Assembly: GCF_001552415.1 (NCBI RefSeq)
Contig: NZ_BCRD01000009.1
Location: 1-39,438, forward strand
Origin: Corynebacterium xerosis NBRC 16721 = ATCC 373
GTDB taxonomy: Bacteria > Actinomycetota > Actinomycetes > Mycobacteriales > Mycobacteriaceae
Length of the DNA: 39,438 nucleotides
Direction: 5' to 3'
The notes under the pieces were generated by a model. It searched no databases, had not been told where the DNA came from, and was given only the letters and a program-made list of their open reading frames with translations. The position numbers and the translations under genes are program-made. This document shows positions 36,909-39,438 of this stretch, in pieces (the stretch's first letter is position 1; the number at the start of each line of letters is the position of its first letter).

Positions 36909-38942
36909 TCAATTCTCCGGCAGCGCCGGCACCGGCACCGGCAGGTCGATGCCCGGGGCGTCGTTCGGCGGGTTGTCGATGCCGAGGATGAAGACCTCCA
37001 GCTCGATGTCGCCGTCCTTGTTCACCACGGCGTCGGGGCCGGGGCGCTGCGCCTGGACGGTGTCGACCTTCGTCGGATCGATCGTGGTCACCGTGCGCAC
37101 GGTGATCGTGCCCGTCGCACCCGCATCGCGGATGGCGCGCTCGGCGTCTTGGACCTTGCGGCCCTCCACGTTCGGCATGCGCATCTGATTTCCGCGGGAC
37201 ACGCGGATCTCGATGGTCGACCCGGTGGCCACGCGCTCGCCGGCCTGCGGGACCTCGAGCACGCGGCCCTCCGGCTCGGTGGAGTCGACCTCGGTGACCC
37301 GGACGACGAACTCGGCGGATTCCAGCGTCGCGCGCGCGGATTCGAGGTTCTGGCCCGTCACGTCCGGCACCGTCCGGGTCTCGGGGCCCGAGGAGACGGT
37401 GAGGTTGACGCGGGTGCCCTTGGACACCTGCGCGCCGGCCGACGGAGACTGGTCGATGATGTGGCCGCGCGCGATGTCCGGCGAGGCCACCTCCCGCAGC
37501 ATCGGGTCGACCTCGAGGCCTGCTTCCTCCAGCAGGCGGCGGGCTTCTTCGGCGGGCTTGTCGCGCACGTCCGGCACGTCGGTGATCTCGCGGCCCGACG
37601 ACACCTTCAGCACCACCGTCGACCCTTCGGGCACGCCCGAGCCGAACGCCGGCTCGGTGCCGATGACGAAGTTGCGGGCGATGTCCGGGTGCGGTTCGTC
37701 GCGGCGGTCCACGACGAAGCCGGCGTCTTCCAGCATCTCCTGGGCCTGGTCGGCGGACATGCCCTCGACCTGCGGGATCGCCACCGACTCGGACTGGCCC
37801 GAGCCCGTGAACAGGTTGTACGACACCACGCCGACGGCGCCGAGCAGCAGCGCGGCGATCGCCAGCCAGGCGACGGTGGCGAACATGCCGCCCTTCTTCT
37901 CGTCCTCGCGCTCCCGGCGGGCGACCGGTTCCGCTTCACGACGGGCCGGCGCGGAATCGCCCCGGCGGTTGGCCGCGGCGGCCGCGCCACCGGCGGCGCC
38001 GGCGGCACCGGCACCGACTGCCGCGGCGGTGCGCGTGCGGGGGGCCGACGGTTCGTCGTCGTCCAGATGCGGCAGCGCGGCCAGCGGCACCTCGCCGCGG
38101 CTGATGCGCCGCAGTTCCTCGGCCAAATCGGCGGCCGTGTCGTACCGCTCGGCCGGGTCCTTGGCCATCGCCGTCAGCAGAACCGCGTCCAGCGCCGTTC
38201 CCTCTTCGTCGGAAAGCCCCTTCACCAGCTCCGACGGCAACGGCGGATCATCCTGGACATGCTGGTACGCCACCGACAGCGGCGTCTCGCCGGTGAACGG
38301 CGGCTGGCCCGTCAGCGCCTCGAAGAGCACGCAGCCGACGCTGTAGATGTCCGAGCGGGCGTCGGCGGGCTTGCCGCGGGCCTGCTCCGGCGACAGGTAC
38401 TGCGCCGTGCCGATCACCGCGGCGGTCTGCGTCATCGTGGTGGAATCGCCCAGCGCGCGGGCGATGCCGAAGTCCATGACCTTCACCGCGCCGGTGTTGG
38501 TCAGCATGATGTTCGCCGGCTTCACGTCGCGGTGGATGATCCCCTGCCGATGCGAGAAATCCAGCGCATCGCAGACGTCCGCCAGAATCGACGCCGCCCG
38601 CCGCGGGTCCATGGGGCCCTCGCGGCGCACGATGTCGCGCAGGGTCTCGCCCTGGACGAGCTCCATCACGATGTACGGGACGGTGCCCATCGGGCCCTCG
38701 GTCTCGCCGGTGTCGAAAACCGACACGATGACCGGGTGGTTCAGGAACGCAGCGTTCTTCGCTTCACGACGGAACCGTTCGAGAAAGCTCTCGTCGCGCG
38801 CGAGATCGGCGCGCATCATCTTCACCGCGACTTCGCGGCCGAGAAGCGTGTCCGATGCGGAATAGACGTCGGACATGCCGCCGACGCCGATGAGCCCGCC
38901 AAGGCGGTAACGGCCTGAGAGGAGTTCGTCACCAGTGGTCAT
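36909..38942 (-). CDS. pknB: Ser/Thr protein kinase PknB with four PASTA domains
   Basis: About 677 residues from the ATG at 38942, with AAGGGAG upstream. Kinase domain about 12-275: GVGGMSDVY loop, Lys41 in VAVKMM, HRDVKPAN with Asp139, DFG, and activation-loop Thr171 and Thr173 in TMTQTAAVIGTAQYLSPEQA, the same numbers as in M. tuberculosis PknB. A juxtamembrane linker rich in Ala/Arg follows, a TM helix at about 351-376, then four extracellular PASTA repeats (starting about SVAIPQVEG, REITDVPDV, ETRTVPDVTG and QMRMPNVEG) that sense muropeptides or lipid II. Known targets in this family include CwlM and MurJ, both encoded here. Cotranscribed with pknA upstream. Confidence 0.97.
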   Translation of the reverse strand: MTTGDELLSGRYRLGGLIGVGGMSDVYSASDTLLGREVAVKMMRADLARDESFLERFRREAKNAAFLNHPVIVSVFDTGETEGPMGTVPYIVMELVQGETLRDIVRREGPMDPRRAASILADVCDALDFSHRQGIIHRDVKPANIMLTNTGAVKVMDFGIARALGDSTTMTQTAAVIGTAQYLSPEQARGKPADARSDIYSVGCVLFEALTGQPPFTGETPLSVAYQHVQDDPPLPSELVKGLSDEEGTALDAVLLTAMAKDPAERYDTAADLAEELRRISRGEVPLAALPHLDDDEPSAPRTRTAAAVGAGAAGAAGGAAAAANRRGDSAPARREAEPVARREREDEKKGGMFATVAWLAIAALLLGAVGVVSYNLFTGSGQSESVAIPQVEGMSADQAQEMLEDAGFVVDRRDEPHPDIARNFVIGTEPAFGSGVPEGSTVVLKVSSGREITDVPDVRDKPAEEARRLLEEAGLEVDPMLREVASPDIARGHIIDQSPSAGAQVSKGTRVNLTVSSGPETRTVPDVTGQNLESARATLESAEFVVRVTEVDSTEPEGRVLEVPQAGERVATGSTIEIRVSRGNQMRMPNVEGRKVQDAERAIRDAGATGTITVRTVTTIDPTKVDTVQAQRPGPDAVVNKDGDIELEVFILGIDNPPNDAPGIDLPVPVPALPEN

Positions 38943-39012
38943 CGGCGACTCCCTTCGGTCTGGAACTGCGTGGGTGAAACGGGCTGGGGGAAAATCATGG
39001 TGCTGCCGTCCA

Positions 39013-39438
39013 TCATCCCGGCAAACCGGGCGGCGGCGGTAGCCCCGGCAGGAACGGCGCGCCGTTGACGTCGCCGCCCCCGCCCCCGTTGCCCTGGTTG
39101 CCGGAGTTGCCCGAGTTGTTGCCCGGGCCCGAGTTGGGGTTGTCGCCGTCGCCGCCACCGCCGAGGTCGGGGATCTCCGGCAGGCCCGGCAGCGACGGGA
39201 TGGTGGGCTCCTCCGGCGTGAGCGTTTCCTCCGGCGTGGTCGTCTCCGGCTCCTCCGACGGAGTCCAGGTCGGCTCGTCGTCGGTGGTTCCGGTCGGTTC
39301 GGTCCAAGACTGCTCGGTGGTCGTCGTTTCGGAACTCGACCCCGGCGTGCCGGTGCCGCGTTCGGACATGGCCCCGAGCAGGATCCAGATCGCGCCGGCC
39401 AGGACGGCCAACAGCAGGATCAGCGTCAGCCACAGGCC
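39013..39438 (-). CDS. pknA: C-terminal end of Ser/Thr kinase PknA, cut by window edge
   Basis: The frame is open to the last base, so only the last 141 residues are seen. They begin in a TM helix (LWLTLILLLAVLAGAIWILLG), followed by a Thr/Glu/Pro-rich extracellular stretch and a Gly/Asn/Pro tail ending PFLPGLPPPPGLPG. This, with no PASTA repeats and 70 bases before pknB, fits PknA, which precedes pknB in all related genomes. The kinase domain itself is outside the window, so the call rests on position and tail type. Confidence 0.75.
   Translation of the reverse strand, partial: GLWLTLILLLAVLAGAIWILLGAMSERGTGTPGSSSETTTTEQSWTEPTGTTDDEPTWTPSEEPETTTPEETLTPEEPTIPSLPGLPEIPDLGGGGDGDNPNSGPGNNSGNSGNQGNGGGGGDVNGAPFLPGLPPPPGLPG

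Overview
The window is the chromosomal origin neighbourhood of a high-GC actinobacterium of the order Mycobacteriales, most likely Corynebacterium. Gene order follows the Mycobacterium tuberculosis origin region closely: DUF6049 - murJ - sigM - anti-sigma - trxB - trxA - cwlM - GNAT-like - parB - parA - rsmG - yidC - yidD - rnpA - rpmH | dnaA - dnaN - recF - dciA - gyrB ... gyrA - DUF3566 - tRNA-Ile - tRNA-Ala ... ppiA - crgA - pabA - pknB - pknA. Accessory genes typical of corynebacteria (a secreted Lip-family lipase, a Cg10062-like tautomerase) support the genus. The species cannot be told from the sequence alone.

Layout. 0-9.5 kb (plus strand): cell-envelope and redox genes. These are a DUF6049 protein (5' end outside the window), the lipid II flippase MurJ with a pseudokinase tail, an ECF sigma factor with its probable anti-sigma factor, thioredoxin reductase and thioredoxin, and the degenerate amidase CwlM. 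9.5-16.1 kb (minus strand): the parA-parB-GNAT chromosome-segregation block with four parS sites, then rsmG, and yidC-yidD-rnpA-rpmH. 16.1-24.4 kb (plus strand): DnaA boxes, dnaA, a second DnaA-box group, dnaN, recF, dciA, gyrB. 24.4-27.9 kb: an accessory cassette between gyrB and gyrA with a secreted lipase, an alpha/beta hydrolase and a toxin-antitoxin pair whose toxin looks degenerate. 27.9-31.5 kb: gyrA, a DUF3566 membrane protein and two tRNAs with strong hairpins. 31.5-35 kb: a tautomerase, a 0.9-kb stretch of unusual composition without a convincing gene, a large Lys/Ala-rich membrane protein in the position of mycobacterial cwsA, and ppiA. 35.1-35.8 kb: a gene-free stretch packed with DnaA-box-like sequences. 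35.8-39.4 kb: crgA, pabA, pknB and the 3' end of pknA.

How the genes work together. DnaA, DnaN, RecF, DciA, GyrB and GyrA serve replication initiation and elongation. ParA, ParB and parS segregate the origin. RnpA, RpmH, YidD, YidC and RsmG serve tRNA/ribosome and membrane-protein biogenesis. MurJ, CwlM, PknB, PknA and CrgA form the known actinobacterial control circuit for peptidoglycan synthesis and division.

The most interesting points are the 12-box DnaA-box cluster about 16 kb from dnaN, the expanded CwsA-position membrane protein, the tautomerase retaining all six cis-CaaD catalytic residues, a Doc-like toxin that has lost its catalytic motif, and a hairpin touching the likely sigM start codon. 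All box, repeat and mismatch counts were made by eye.
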